A DNA stretch of 5,818 nucleotides from SHLQ01 sp964445255 (GCA_964445255.1 CAYUKM010000158.1:1-5818), one strand, 5' to 3'; shown: positions 1 through 4,901, counted from the first letter of the stretch. The notes: generated by a model not told the origin, from the sequence alone. Numbers and translations: made by a program.

Positions 1-34
1 CACCCTGATTGGCCATGCGGGAGGTCCAAGATGA
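1..34 (+). CDS. Possible 3' end of an upstream gene (partial)
   Basis: The second frame is open from the window edge and ends at TGA (32-34), giving a tail that reads TLIGHAGGPR. Its stop overlaps the ATG of the next gene as ATGA, a common sign of translational coupling in actinobacterial operons. The GGAGGT ribosome binding site of the next gene lies inside this tail. Only about ten codons are visible, so no function can be given. The chance that any frame stays open this far is high, so the ATGA overlap is the only real support. The third frame is closed by TGA at 6-8. Confidence 0.35.
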   Translation, partial: TLIGHAGGPR

Positions 35-231
35 ACGAAGTCAAGGCTGTGGAGAGCAGCCGGTTAGATACCCCAGGACGCAAGGCCGTTTTCTTAGCGT
101 CCATGACGCTCCTGGTTCTCTCGATAGTGCTTCCGCTGTCGGTATGGGTCGGCGGCGTATTGACACTGACCGGGGCAGCACTGGCCCTCGGGCTGGTGGT
201 GCAAGTGGTGCGCACTCCTCAGCCGGTATAG
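31..231 (+). CDS. Small hydrophobic membrane protein of unknown function
   Basis: This 66-residue protein starts at ATG 31 behind a clear ribosome binding site, GGAGGT at 20-25, with 5 nt of spacing. Residues 1-18 are polar and mixed charge. Residues about 19-39 and 41-61 are strongly hydrophobic, separated only by a Val-Gly-Gly turn, so two short membrane helices or a hairpin are likely, with a brief polar tail (RTPQPV). I do not recognise the family. It lacks the Phe-Gly hinge and amphipathic helix expected of TatA, despite the Tat substrate downstream. It is probably the last gene of an operon entering from the left: its start overlaps a possible upstream stop, and a hairpin follows 16 nt after its own stop. 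The ribosome binding site and the hydrophobic pattern make it a likely real gene. Its role is unknown. Confidence 0.7.
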   Translation: MNEVKAVESSRLDTPGRKAVFLASMTLLVLSIVLPLSVWVGGVLTLTGAALALGLVVQVVRTPQPV

Positions 232-247
232 CCATCCGTCTTTGCGG

Positions 248-264
248 TAGGTGGCACTCACCTA
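248..264 (+). terminator. Hairpin after the small membrane gene, possible terminator
   Basis: TAGGTG-gcact-CACCTA is a perfect 6-bp inverted repeat that gains a G-U pair inside. It begins 16 nt after the stop at 229-231. No T-tract follows, so a classical intrinsic terminator is not shown. U-less hairpins have been proposed as terminators in actinobacteria. An operator function is equally possible. The rest of the 232-346 gap shows only a weak -10-like TAGTAA at 290-295 without a good -35. Confidence 0.3.
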
Positions 265-346
265 GCGCGTAGCGAACACATCAAGTTTGTAGTAAAAACG
301 AGACCACCTCCACTAAAGGTCGGTCGAGCAGCGCCGATGGAGGCCA

Positions 347-976
347 ATGGACGAGCGGCGGCTGACCATCTCTCGCCGGCGAGCCTTGGTCGCCGGTGCA
401 GTAGGAGGCGCGACCTGGATTGCTCCGAGCGTTATCGGCATGTCTCGCGTCGCGGCAGCTTCGCCCTCAGGTCCGTACTCACTGATCTACTCGGAGGATT
501 TCGAGGGTGGAATCGGCACCCCGACAGCTTCCTGGAGCACCATTGCCACGGCGAACCCGACGCCATCTCGCACCATTCTTGGTCGTTTCACGAACGACAC
601 GGTGTCGCTCAAAATGGCCTTGCCCACCCACGCCTGCGTCCGGATCTGTTTCGACCTCTACGTCAACGATTCTTGGGATGGGGCCTTCGGTCGCTTTGGC
701 GGGCCGGACATGTTCGGATTCGCGATCGACGGCACAACGATATGGAACGAGGCCTACACGACAACCAATGCTCCAGCCGGCGGAACGATCATCGAAGGCC
801 CCGCACAGATGTGGTTCAACATGAACAACCCCTATTGGGACGACCGTGTGATTCAGTACTGCGTCGAAGTTCTCCACACGGATCCTGTCATCGTGTTTGA
901 TTTCTTCGGGTCCGGCCTTCAGGGCGTCAACGACGAATCGTGGGGCCTCGACAACGTTGAGGTCTCCGTGGCCTAG
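347..976 (+). CDS. Tat-exported beta-sandwich (lectin/LamG-like) protein
   Basis: This 209-residue secreted protein starts at ATG 347; GGAGG at 339-343 lies only 3 nt upstream, short but usable. The N-terminus has a twin-arginine leader: Ser9-Arg-Arg-Arg-Ala, a hydrophobic stretch to about residue 36, and an Ala-Ala-Ala site at 36-38 before Ser39. Export folded through the Tat system is therefore expected. The mature part (about 46-209) has alternating short strands, with 'SEDFEGG' at the start, 'LGRF' at 78-81, 'CFDLYVNDSWDG' at 101-112 and 'WGLDNVEV' near the end. This matches, from memory, an uncharacterised beta-sandwich domain seen in secreted bacterial proteins alongside calcium-binding or adhesion modules. 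The three cysteines (97, 101, 172) are odd in number, so at most one disulfide can form. No catalytic residues are recognisable. A carbohydrate-binding or surface role is inference. The overlapping frame starting at 337 is a shadow. Confidence 0.85.
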   Translation: MDERRLTISRRRALVAGAVGGATWIAPSVIGMSRVAAASPSGPYSLIYSEDFEGGIGTPTASWSTIATANPTPSRTILGRFTNDTVSLKMALPTHACVRICFDLYVNDSWDGAFGRFGGPDMFGFAIDGTTIWNEAYTTTNAPAGGTIIEGPAQMWFNMNNPYWDDRVIQYCVEVLHTDPVIVFDFFGSGLQGVNDESWGLDNVEVSVA

Positions 977-1000
977 TTGACCGTTTGCTCGACCCGCCGT

Positions 1001-1588
1001 CTAGGCGTGCTTGCCGATTTCCCACCCGACCGCGCCGAGTGCTTTGTCGGCGAATTCTTGTTGACCGGGCTCAAGGGTCGTGGCCGCGGTGTCGTTCCAA
1101 CGGTTCAAGAAACCAAACATGGCAATGACCGCGACGATCGCCGCAGCCTGGTCGTCGTTCCAGTGTTCCTTGAGCTGGGCGAAGTCGTCGTCGTTGACCT
1201 GATTTGGCGACTGCCCGCCTTTGAACGCCACACGAATCGCCGCTCGTTCCGCGTCGCTGAACAGGTCGCTTGATTCGTACTCCCAAACCGCTTGAAGCTT
1301 CGCGTCGGTTGCACCCATGTGTTGTGCGCCGTGGGCTGTGTGGGCTTGGCAGTAGCGGCAACCCCCTGACGCGCTGGTCGCCAAGCCGATCAATTGCTTG
1401 AGTTCGGCCGGGATGAGCTCGTTGCCCATTGTTGCCTTTACGACATCTTGGAAGCCTTGAAACAGGCCGGGAACTCGCGCCATCGCATACGTCGAGCTGG
1501 GGACGAATCCCATCGTCATTTCCATGAATTCCAAACGGCCTTCGTCTTCGGCGAGATCTTGGCGTTGCAGCGGTTCAATGCGGGACAT
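1001..1588 (-). CDS. Carboxymuconolactone decarboxylase family (AhpD-like) protein
   Basis: This 195-residue cytoplasmic protein belongs to the CMD/AhpD fold. Family members are gamma-carboxymuconolactone decarboxylases or thiol peroxidase partners; a CxxC motif points to the redox type. Here 'GCRYCQAHTAHG' gives Cys77, Cys80, His83 and His86, preceded by a helix with the typical 'ELKQLIGLAT' start. The second half, including 'MFGFLNRWNDT' (157-167) and the 'GWEIGKHA' end, matches a common actinobacterial subfamily annotated as peroxidase-related or simply CMD family. Classical AhpD has Cys-x3-His after the second Cys, while this has Cys-x2-His and a further His, so the exact reaction is uncertain. 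The ATG at 1588 is supported by AAGGA at 1597-1601 on the minus strand, 8 nt upstream. It is divergent from tpm and convergent with the Tat-exported gene, with only 24 bp between their stops. Reduction of peroxides or another electrophile is inferred, not shown. Confidence 0.92.
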   Translation of the reverse strand: MSRIEPLQRQDLAEDEGRLEFMEMTMGFVPSSTYAMARVPGLFQGFQDVVKATMGNELIPAELKQLIGLATSASGGCRYCQAHTAHGAQHMGATDAKLQAVWEYESSDLFSDAERAAIRVAFKGGQSPNQVNDDDFAQLKEHWNDDQAAAIVAVIAMFGFLNRWNDTAATTLEPGQQEFADKALGAVGWEIGKHA

Positions 1589-1596
1589 GGAGTCTT

Positions 1597-1601
1597 TCCT
1601 T
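1597..1601 (-). promoter_or_regulatory. Ribosome binding site of the CMD-family gene
   Basis: On the minus strand AAGGA(AAG) precedes ATG 1588 with 8 nt of spacing. It fixes this start. It also contrasts with the divergent tpm gene, which has no such site. Confidence 0.65.
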
Positions 1602-1636
1602 GGTAGGTGATTCCGAAATCATCGCACGCAGGAGAC

Positions 1637-1668
1637 CAGCCCGGCTGACCCAAGTGCGGAGTTCAGCC
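1637..1668. promoter_or_regulatory. CAGCC/GGCTG half-site cluster in the CMD-tpm divergent spacer
   Basis: CAGCC (1637-1641), one central C and GGCTG (1643-1647) form an 11-bp palindrome. GGCTGA (1643-1648) is also a perfect partner for TCAGCC (1663-1668), across 14 bp. Three half-sites between two divergent genes could bind a shared regulator, or fold as alternative hairpins. I cannot name a regulator. Confidence 0.3.
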
Positions 1669-1692
1669 AAAGTTCTGTAACGCCTAGCGAGC

Positions 1693-1698
1693 TATCTT
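1693..1698 (+). promoter_or_regulatory. Putative -10 element for leaderless tpm transcript
   Basis: TATCTT matches TATAAT at four of six positions and ends 6 nt before ATG 1705, which would place the transcription start on or next to the A of the start codon. There is no Shine-Dalgarno before this ATG, which fits leaderless translation. I see no convincing -35. Confidence 0.45.
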
Positions 1699-1704
1699 GG
1701 CCCA

Positions 1705-2361
1705 ATGGAACCTGAGTACTGGATCGAAGGCTGGCAGCAGGGACGACGGGGCTTCGACCAGTCTGAGCCGCATCGTTGGCTTGCCGAGCATTGGTCAAAG
1801 CTCGGGGTGGCAAGTGCTGCCACGGTGTTCGTGCCACTGTCTGGCAAGACGGTCGACATGGTGTGGCTCGCCGAACGGGGACACCAGATAATTGGTGTGG
1901 AGGTCAGCGACATTGCGGTTGATGAGTTCTTCGAGATGGTCGGGTTGACGCCTGAGATCGAAGAGATCGGCCCGCTGGCCGTACACCAAGCAGGCCCCTA
2001 CGAGCTGTGGCGCGGCGATCTGTTCGAAGTGCCAGCGACGGTCTTTGACCGAGTTGACGCGGTGTACGACCGAGCGAGCATCGTGGCGCTCCCGCCCAAG
2101 ATCCGCCGTCGCTACGCGAGCACGCTCACGATGCAACTCCGCCCCGAAGCCCCGTGGTATCTCGTGGCGTTCACCTACGACCAGAACGAGATGAGTGGTC
2201 CGCCGCACTCGGTGCCCCTCGACGAGATCGACGAACTGTTCGGCGAAGAGTTCGAGATCGAGACGTTGATCGATGAGTCGGTGCTCGACCGTGCGGGGCA
2301 CTTTCAGGAACGGGGCCTCACCGCTTTGCAAGAGACACTGAGCATCCTGCGGCGGCGCTAA
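1705..2361 (+). CDS. tpm: Thiopurine S-methyltransferase
   Basis: This 218-residue cytoplasmic enzyme is the expected length for bacterial TPMT, which transfers methyl from S-adenosylmethionine to thiol-type acceptors such as thiopurines. In some bacteria it acts on selenium or tellurium oxyanions. Family signatures run in order: 'MEPEYWIEGW' at the start, 'GFDQSEPH' (16-23), the SAM-binding segment 'VPLSGKTVDMVWLAERGH' (43-60) followed by 'GVEVSD', 'LWRGDLFEV' (101-109), 'YDRASIVALPP' (121-131) and 'YDQNEMSGPPHSV' (158-170). One difference from the usual 'VPLCGK' is Ser46 in place of Cys, which is not expected to abolish SAM binding. It is read divergently from the CMD-family redox gene. Its TAA shares a base with the ATG of the HNH gene (TAATG, 2359-2363), so the two are probably co-translated. 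The start is set by the conserved N-terminus. The family call is firm; the natural substrate is not known. Confidence 0.95.
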   Translation: MEPEYWIEGWQQGRRGFDQSEPHRWLAEHWSKLGVASAATVFVPLSGKTVDMVWLAERGHQIIGVEVSDIAVDEFFEMVGLTPEIEEIGPLAVHQAGPYELWRGDLFEVPATVFDRVDAVYDRASIVALPPKIRRRYASTLTMQLRPEAPWYLVAFTYDQNEMSGPPHSVPLDEIDELFGEEFEIETLIDESVLDRAGHFQERGLTALQETLSILRRR

Positions 2362-2732
2362 TGCTGAACCGTCGCCAACGGCTCGAACGAATTCTCGAAC
2401 GTGACGGCGGTACCTGTGTGTGGTGCGGACGCGTCGTGGGGGAGGGTCTCGTTGAGGTAACAACCGAGCACGTCATTCCTAAGGTCAAGGGCGGACCCAG
2501 CTGGATCGAGAACGAGGTCGCGGCGTGCAAGCGATGCAACGGACGTCGGGGTCATCGCACTCTGGCTGACTGGACCCGTGAATGCGAAGGGAACGGCTGG
2601 AATGTTGATACCGACCGCATCGTGCGGGTACTCCACGCCCTCGACGGACGCATCGCCTCCGAAGGCGGTCAACGACGAGCCAGAAAACGAGTGGTGAGCG
2701 AACTCCGCCGCTTCGAGTCGAAGAACTTCTAG
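2361..2732 (+). CDS. HNH endonuclease (McrA-like, stand-alone)
   Basis: This 123-residue protein contains a compact HNH nuclease domain. 'RDGGTCVWCG' supplies Cys19 and Cys22, and 'CKRCNGRRG' supplies Cys56 and Cys59, together a structural zinc site. Between them lie the catalytic 'EHVIPKVKGG' (His37, with Glu36 where Asp is more usual) and Asn51 in 'WIENEVAACK'. Asn60 takes the third HNH position. HNH proteins cut or nick DNA with one divalent metal. Short ones like this are common in actinobacteria, usually with unknown targets. The tail (about 80-123) is basic, rich in Arg, and may bind DNA. There is no recognition domain, no partner DNA methylase and no phage terminase nearby. The ATG overlaps the tpm stop by one base, and no separate ribosome binding site is needed if reinitiation occurs. 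The neighbouring methyltransferase acts on small molecules, so a restriction-modification pair is unlikely. Confidence 0.92.
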   Translation: MLNRRQRLERILERDGGTCVWCGRVVGEGLVEVTTEHVIPKVKGGPSWIENEVAACKRCNGRRGHRTLADWTRECEGNGWNVDTDRIVRVLHALDGRIASEGGQRRARKRVVSELRRFESKNF

Positions 2733-2748
2733 TTCGTACTTCGAACTA
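2711..2748. repeat. Nested inverted repeats at the 3' end of the HNH gene
   Basis: CTTCGA-g-TCGAAG (2711-2723) sits in the last codons of the HNH gene. GAACT-tct-AGTTC (2723-2735) and TAGTTCG-tactt-CGAACTA (2730-2748) overlap around its TAG stop. AGTTC can pair with either flanking GAACT, so two mutually exclusive hairpins are possible. There is no T-run. This may be a terminator, an operator for what follows, or a binding or cleavage site. Function is not shown. Confidence 0.4.
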
Positions 2749-2765
2749 CCATCGACCTATGGCTC

Positions 2766-2885
2766 ATGCGCCCCACTTCTCCGGCTTACTGGGGCCCCTA
2801 CGGTTGGCTCGGCTACGACCTCAGCGCGAAGAAGACCGACTGGGCCGAGGTAGCTGAGCTCGTCGAGGACTCATTCCGCCAGACC
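2766..2885 (+). pseudogene. C-terminal remnant of an MmcQ/YjbR-family (DUF419) gene
   Basis: About 37 residues, from 'TSPAYWGPYGWLGYDL' through 'DWAEVAELVEDSFRQT' (2775-2885), look like the C-terminal end of MmcQ/YjbR proteins. In that family a 'PxYxGxxGWLGxxL' segment precedes 'DWxEVAELxxDAYRxxAPK'. The family is small (usually about 110-130 residues) with a CyaY-like fold and no firm function. The N-terminal two thirds are missing: in this frame the upstream codons run straight back to the HNH stop. The usual Ala-Pro-Lys ending is replaced by unrelated codons that run on into the 3' end of the opposing GNAT gene, with a stop only at 3009-3011. An ATG at 2759 in another frame sits 6 nt after a -10-like TACCAT (2747-2752), as if a promoter and start survived an internal deletion. 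The match is from memory of the family, and the decay is inferred. Confidence 0.55.
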
Positions 2886-2898
2886 AGTCAGCCGTCCG

Positions 2899-3429
2899 TT
2901 ACCAGCCATCGGTGCGGAGGTCGATGGGTTGGGTGTCGCCCCAGTCGGTTTGGGCTGGGTAGATCATGGCCCATGGGTCGTCGAAGGAATTTGCGCCGGG
3001 CTTGGAGGTGAAGATGTCGTTGTCGATCAGGCGGCTGCCGAAGCGATCGTAGAAGTCAGGCACGGGCGTTTGGAACAGCGCCGGGACGCCCGAGGCGTCG
3101 ACTCGCTCGAACGCTGCCCGAACGACGGCATCGCCGAAGCCTTCGCCGCGTCGGTCGGGGTTGGAGCAGACACTCGCGAGCGCGATGATCGGCCGCTCGT
3201 TGTCGCCGTAGCCGATGGTGTGCTCGAAGGTTCGTGCCACCGCTACAACTTGGCCAGCGCCATCGATGGCGAAGTGCACCTGGTGGGCCGGGTGGTTGGC
3301 TTCCATCTTCGTCAATCGGGCTTCCAAGTCGGCGGTGTCACCGCTCGGCCATACCTGCTCCCAGAGCGCGGCACATGCCAAGCGAGTCGCCGCGGGAACG
3401 GCGCTCCACGATTGTGTTTCGACGCGCAT
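2899..3429 (-). CDS. GNAT-family N-acetyltransferase
   Basis: This 176-residue cytoplasmic protein probably transfers an acetyl group from acetyl-CoA to an amine; the acceptor is unknown. Motif A is clear: 'IALASVCSNPDRRGEGFGDAV' from residue 82, with Arg94-x-x-Gly97-x-Gly99 for the pyrophosphate of CoA. Later 'PDFYDRFGSRL' (124-134) is the usual GNAT motif B 'FYxRFG'. The first 75 residues give the expected helices and strands around a substrate site, and the C-terminal tail (about 140-176) is variable. I chose ATG 3429, only 2 nt past the sppA stop, which suggests translational coupling. A GTG at 3447 would add six residues and overlap sppA by 16 nt. Neither start has a visible Shine-Dalgarno. 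Its 3' end faces the YjbR remnant. It may be a promiscuous downstream gene and not an SppA partner. Confidence 0.9.
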   Translation of the reverse strand: MRVETQSWSAVPAATRLACAALWEQVWPSGDTADLEARLTKMEANHPAHQVHFAIDGAGQVVAVARTFEHTIGYGDNERPIIALASVCSNPDRRGEGFGDAVVRAAFERVDASGVPALFQTPVPDFYDRFGSRLIDNDIFTSKPGANSFDDPWAMIYPAQTDWGDTQPIDLRTDGW

Positions 3430-3431
3430 CG

Positions 3432-4625
3432 TTAGTTCAGCTGACACCAGGCGGCGAGGTCGCCGAAGTAGACGTGGACCCCGGGCGTCGGTGCGCAGAT
3501 GCTGCTCACGTCGGCGATCTCCGGCTCGCTTCGTGCTCCGAGAAGGTCGCCGAGGATACCGAGGTCGCTGCCGATGGATCGCACGTCGTAGTCGCCTTCG
3601 AGGCCTGCCATTTCTGCGGCGACTTCGTGGGCACGATCGAAGTTGCCGGTTTCGTCGATCAGCCCGATCTCGATGGCGTCGCCCGCTTCAAAGATTGAGG
3701 CGCCGATTTCGTTGATGATCGTCACCCGTGAGATCTCGCGATTGGTTGCGACGTGATCGACGAAGTTGTCGTAGCTCGCGTCGACCAGGTTCTGGAACTC
3801 TTCTCGTTCCTCGGGTGTGAACTCGCGAAACGGGTTGCCCGTGTCTTTGCTGGACCCTGCGGTGATGAAGAACTGTTCGATGCCGCCCGTGGTTGTGACC
3901 CCGCCGTTGAGGAGGCCGCCGTCGATGGCGACCACGTCGGTGAACTCGGAGAACGGTCCGCTGATCACGCCGATCGATCCGACGATCGAGTTGTTCTCGG
4001 CGATGATGCGATCGGCTGGCGCCATCGCCCACATGCCGCCCGATGCCGAGATTTCGGTGACGTGCGCGATGACCGGTTTGCCGGCAGCTTGCACCGCAGC
4101 AATACCGTCGGTGATGCGTTGGGACCCAACCGGCGAACCGCCCGGGGTGTTAAGGCGGAGAATGACAGCGTCTACCGAAGCGTCCTCGGCTGCTGCTTCG
4201 AGTTGGTTTTGGATTCTGTCACCACCGGCGATGGCACCGCCGAAGGGGCCGAGCCCTCCACCCTCGGCGAGGATGACGCCGCGGACGTCAACGACGAGGA
4301 CCAGGTTGGATGCGCCGTCCACGCCATCGACGTGGTTCGTGGTGGCTAGCGGCCCGGTCGCGGTGGCTTGTTGGCTACCGAGCGCCGCCGCACAGCCAGC
4401 GACGAGTCCAAAGAAGAGCAAGCCAGCGATCAGAAAGCCGACTGGGGCCACCAACGACGCCGTGAGCGCGCGGCCGAGGAACTGCCCATAGCTGAGGTGT
4501 TTCTTGCCACCATCGGTCGACGCTGGCGCCGTGACTGGCCGGGCCGGTGCGGGTGCCGGTGGTTGGGTCGGCGCAGCAGTCTGGCCTACTACGGGCTCAT
4601 GCGGCGGGGGTGTGGGAGTCGTCAT
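3432..4625 (-). CDS. sppA: Signal peptide peptidase SppA (S49 family), membrane-anchored
   Basis: This 397-residue protease probably degrades remnant signal peptides at the membrane. The N-terminus (1-45) is Pro/Ala-rich and cytoplasmic. A single hydrophobic helix (about 56-83) anchors the protein. The S49 domain follows: 'LVVDVRGVI' (110-118), 'AVILRLNTPGGSPVGS' (153-168), then 'EISASGGMWAMAPADRIIAE' with Ser195 as the likely nucleophile, 'NSIVGSIGVISG' (212-223), and Lys260 in 'TAGSSKDTGNPFREFT', which aligns with the general base of the short Bacillus-type SppA. This is the short, single-domain form, not the 600-residue E. coli type. Residues about 340-397 form an extra C-terminal tail with Cys377 and Cys394. 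I prefer ATG 4625 over the in-frame GTG at 4709, because the Pro-rich start fits better and a -10-like hexamer lies just upstream. It is divergent from gyrB and probably co-transcribed with the GNAT gene. Confidence 0.95.
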   Translation of the reverse strand: MTTPTPPPHEPVVGQTAAPTQPPAPAPARPVTAPASTDGGKKHLSYGQFLGRALTASLVAPVGFLIAGLLFFGLVAGCAAALGSQQATATGPLATTNHVDGVDGASNLVLVVDVRGVILAEGGGLGPFGGAIAGGDRIQNQLEAAAEDASVDAVILRLNTPGGSPVGSQRITDGIAAVQAAGKPVIAHVTEISASGGMWAMAPADRIIAENNSIVGSIGVISGPFSEFTDVVAIDGGLLNGGVTTTGGIEQFFITAGSSKDTGNPFREFTPEEREEFQNLVDASYDNFVDHVATNREISRVTIINEIGASIFEAGDAIEIGLIDETGNFDRAHEVAAEMAGLEGDYDVRSIGSDLGILGDLLGARSEPEIADVSSICAPTPGVHVYFGDLAAWCQLN

Positions 4626-4632
4626 CGCGACA

Positions 4633-4638
4633 ACTTTA
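4633..4638 (-). promoter_or_regulatory. Putative -10 element for a leaderless sppA transcript
   Basis: On the minus strand TAAAGT matches TATAAT at four of six positions and ends 7 nt before ATG 4625, where no Shine-Dalgarno exists. This suggests a leaderless transcript, as proposed for tpm. No clear -35 is visible. A short hairpin, CCCTC-gct-GAGGG (4650-4662), lies just upstream of it. Confidence 0.35.
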
Positions 4639-4758
4639 GTCGTCAGGGACCCTCGCTGAGGGGGCATCAAACAACGGTGGTGAGATACCGATTTCGCCAG
4701 CGACTGCACGGGTCTTGCGAGCGGTGGCGAGGGTTGAAAATTCGAGTCATGAAGAGCC

Positions 4759-4767
4759 TGTGGATAA
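4759..4767 (-). promoter_or_regulatory. Consensus DnaA box in the sppA-gyrB spacer
   Basis: TGTGGATAA on the plus strand is TTATCCACA on the minus strand, the exact consensus 9-mer bound by the replication initiator DnaA. It lies 134 nt upstream of the gyrB start and is flanked by two TTCGAG direct repeats (4741-4746 and 4770-4775). I find only this one perfect box here and no cluster, so it does not look like a full oriC. It could regulate gyrB or be a relic of origin proximity. The 9-mer match is seen; binding is inferred. Confidence 0.5.
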
Positions 4768-4811
4768 CTTTCGAGAATCCCGCTTGCTTCAAGCTGTTGT
4801 CACACCCCAAC

Positions 4812-4833
4812 TGATAGACTTACAACGTCGTAA
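4812..4833 (+). promoter_or_regulatory. Putative gyrB promoter (extended -10) with overlapping palindrome
   Basis: TGA-TAGACT (4812-4820) fits an extended -10 (TGnTAnnnT) and predicts transcription start near 4827, about 75 nt before gyrB. TTGTCA at 4797-4802 is too close (12 nt) to be its -35. TTACAACGTCGTAA (4820-4833), a 14-bp palindrome with one mismatched pair, covers the predicted start, a position where a repressor would block transcription. An AT-rich stretch with six T's follows (4839-4847). No regulator is identified. Confidence 0.4.
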
Positions 4834-4901
4834 TTCCCATATTTTTTCAGGGTCGTAGGGGCCTTGGTCTGCAGTCGGGAAAGGCGACGGAAGGAGATGT
4901 C

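Noticed and set aside
337..900. 187-codon frame overlapping the Tat-exported gene
   Set aside because: The overlapping frame from 347 has a Tat leader, a cleavage site and a beta-sandwich pattern; this one is Arg/His-rich and featureless.
1608..1621. TGATT-ccga-AATCA in the 5' leader of the CMD gene
   Set aside because: The arms are only 5 bp, with no extension and no nearby copy, which is expected by chance.
2382..2401. Direct repeat CTCGAACG twice, 12 nt apart, in the HNH gene
   Set aside because: It encodes Leu-Glu-Arg twice ('RLERILERD'), a normal start for HNH proteins, so coding explains it.
1795..2463. Long antisense open frame of 222 codons across tpm
   Set aside because: It mirrors the codon pattern of a GC-rich gene on the other strand, is Arg/His-rich, has no recognisable motif and crosses the tpm-HNH junction.
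1705..2732. tpm and HNH as a restriction-modification system
   Set aside because: The methyltransferase has thiopurine methyltransferase signatures and no DNA methylase catalytic motif (neither a DPPY-type nor a PC motif).
3753..4491. Long plus-strand open frames (198 and 224 codons) opposite sppA
   Set aside because: sppA has a full set of S49 motifs in its own frame; these frames are low-complexity shadows without a ribosome binding site or family signal.
4797..4805. TTGTCACAC as a second DnaA box
   Set aside because: It lacks one C of the TTGTCCACA form, which shifts the rest of the 9-mer, so it is not a good match.
4368..4814. 148-codon plus-strand frame running from opposite sppA into the gyrB spacer
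   Set aside because: It is Arg/Trp-rich, has no family match I recognise, and would read through the DnaA box and promoter region. It is better explained as chance.
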